Shown in pieces: positions 63,487 through 64,000 of a stretch of DNA of 64,000 nt. Both the position numbers and the translations under genes were made by a program. Position 1 is the stretch's first letter. Every line of letters begins with the position of its first letter. Source of the DNA: Sphingomonas sp. NFR04 (lineage in GTDB: Bacteria; Pseudomonadota; Alphaproteobacteria; Sphingomonadales; Sphingomonadaceae); the NCBI RefSeq assembly GCF_900114095.1, contig NZ_FORV01000003.1:310001-374000 (forward strand). The letters are read 5' to 3'. The notes under the pieces are model-generated. The model was not told the DNA's origin. It worked only from the letters and a program-made list of their open reading frames with translations, and made no database searches.

Positions 63487-64000
63487 TAGTCGGGGGCGCC
63501 GTCGAGGCGCACGTCGATCCGGTCGAGCAGGAAGCCCGGGTCCATCGCGAAGACCTCGATCCTGTGCGCGCCCGCGGCGAGCAGGCCGAGCTTGAGGGTG
63601 CGTATCGCGGTGTTGGAGAGAACATTGGCCTTCCACTCGTCGCTGCGGCCATGGGTCTCATAGTCGAGCACGGTGACCGCGCCCCCGCCCACCCGCACGC
63701 CGATGCGGAGCTTGTTCGCCGAAGTGAGGGCGTGGACCGGCAGCGCGACGATCCTGAGCTCGGCATCGCCCTTGTTGCCCAACACGAAGGGCAGGACGAG
63801 CGGGGCGGTAGCGTCGGCCTTGTCGCTGGAGGGCAGGTCGAGCTTGCTGCGCAATACCGCGCCGCGCGAGCCTAGTTCGGCGATCCGCTCCCAGGGCGTG
63901 CCGGCCAGCTTCAGGTCGGCCGGTGTCAGCGAAATGATGTGGTTCACCTCGGGCGTGGCGTCGCCGGCCGGGAAGGGCTGGAGCACCGGCTCGAGATAGA
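63462..64000 (-). CDS. C-terminal part of a GH115-like xylan alpha-glucuronidase (cut by window edge)
   Basis: At least 178 residues; the reading frame stays open to the window edge, so the N-terminal catalytic part is outside. The visible end (PWERIAELGSRGAVLRSKLDLP, ALPVHALTSANKLRIGVRVG, and a beta-sandwich ending DYYGAPPTR) resembles the C-terminal domain of GH115 alpha-glucuronidases. Those enzymes remove 4-O-methyl-glucuronic acid from xylan. The assignment rests on this C-terminal domain alone and is moderate. Confidence 0.55.
   Translation of the reverse strand, partial: YLEPVLQPFPAGDATPEVNHIISLTPADLKLAGTPWERIAELGSRGAVLRSKLDLPSSDKADATAPLVLPFVLGNKGDAELRIVALPVHALTSANKLRIGVRVGGGAVTVLDYETHGRSDEWKANVLSNTAIRTLKLGLLAAGAHRIEVFAMDPGFLLDRIDVRLDGAPDYYGAPPTR

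Noticed and set aside
1..64000. tRNA, rRNA, CRISPR arrays, prophage or insertion sequence genes
   Set aside because: Looked for cloverleaf ends, regularly spaced repeats and transposase or integrase motifs and saw none; a tRNAscan or CRISPR finder run would settle it.

Overview
The window looks like a chromosomal segment of a sphingomonad (Alphaproteobacteria, close to Sphingomonas). It is uniformly GC-rich. It carries a CrtZ-type carotenoid hydroxylase, MmcB, DUF1491 and DUF6489 proteins, SapC and tryptophan-halogenase companions of a large TonB receptor, and a gene order (ppsR-maf-aroE-coaE-dnaQ facing hemE-hemJ-rho, then mnmE-mnmG-rsmG-parA-parB) that is typical of the replication-origin region in alphaproteobacteria. 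No tRNA, rRNA, insertion sequence or CRISPR array was recognised by eye.

Layout. 0-10 kb: a bacterial Cdc48-like AAA ATPase, a candidate small RNA, a LysR regulator, crtZ, msrB, a class A penicillin-binding protein, small housekeeping genes, and mmcB under a LexA box. 10-16.4 kb: a minus-strand run ending with ptsN, hpf, dnaQ, coaE, aroE, maf and ppsR. 16.4-16.66 kb: a probable oriC with degenerate DnaA boxes and 11 GANTC sites in about 205 bases; the main gene runs diverge from it. 16.66-28.9 kb: hemE, hemJ, rho, a TerC-type protein, ogt, mnmE, mnmG, rsmG, parA, parB and a photolyase-like FAD protein, with four parS-like sites (two perfect), three of them inside genes.

28.9-43.5 kb is an accessory carbohydrate region: a secreted esterase, GH51 arabinofuranosidase, upp, a cupin-like protein, SapC, a large TonB receptor, a flavin-dependent tryptophan-halogenase homologue and a GH3 beta-xylosidase-like enzyme. 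This suits uptake and breakdown of arabinoxylan-type oligosaccharides. The GH51 gene and the TonB receptor share a LacI-type operator-like motif. A GH115-like gene cut by the right edge, next to an SGNH-type hydrolase, adds to the xylan theme.

43.5-52.6 kb: a PaoABC-type molybdenum aldehyde oxidoreductase, a Crp/Fnr regulator, a hybrid histidine kinase and a PQQ-dependent membrane glucose dehydrogenase. 52.9-57.2 kb: a tightly coupled four-gene operon for an activated Kdo-like sugar: a glycosyltransferase-like protein, KdsD, a cytidylyltransferase fused to an RraA/aldolase-type domain, and KdsA. The fusion is the most unusual protein in the window, and a Kdo operon is notable because sphingomonads typically replace LPS with glycosphingolipids. 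The right end holds a Csp3-like cysteine-rich copper storage protein, a large unrecognised exported protein, a BrkB-family membrane protein, and dinB under a second LexA box.

Most genes overlap long open frames on the opposite strand, which are GC-driven shadows and were left out. Start codons were chosen from ribosome-binding sites, overlaps with upstream stops and known family N-termini; uncertain ones are stated.
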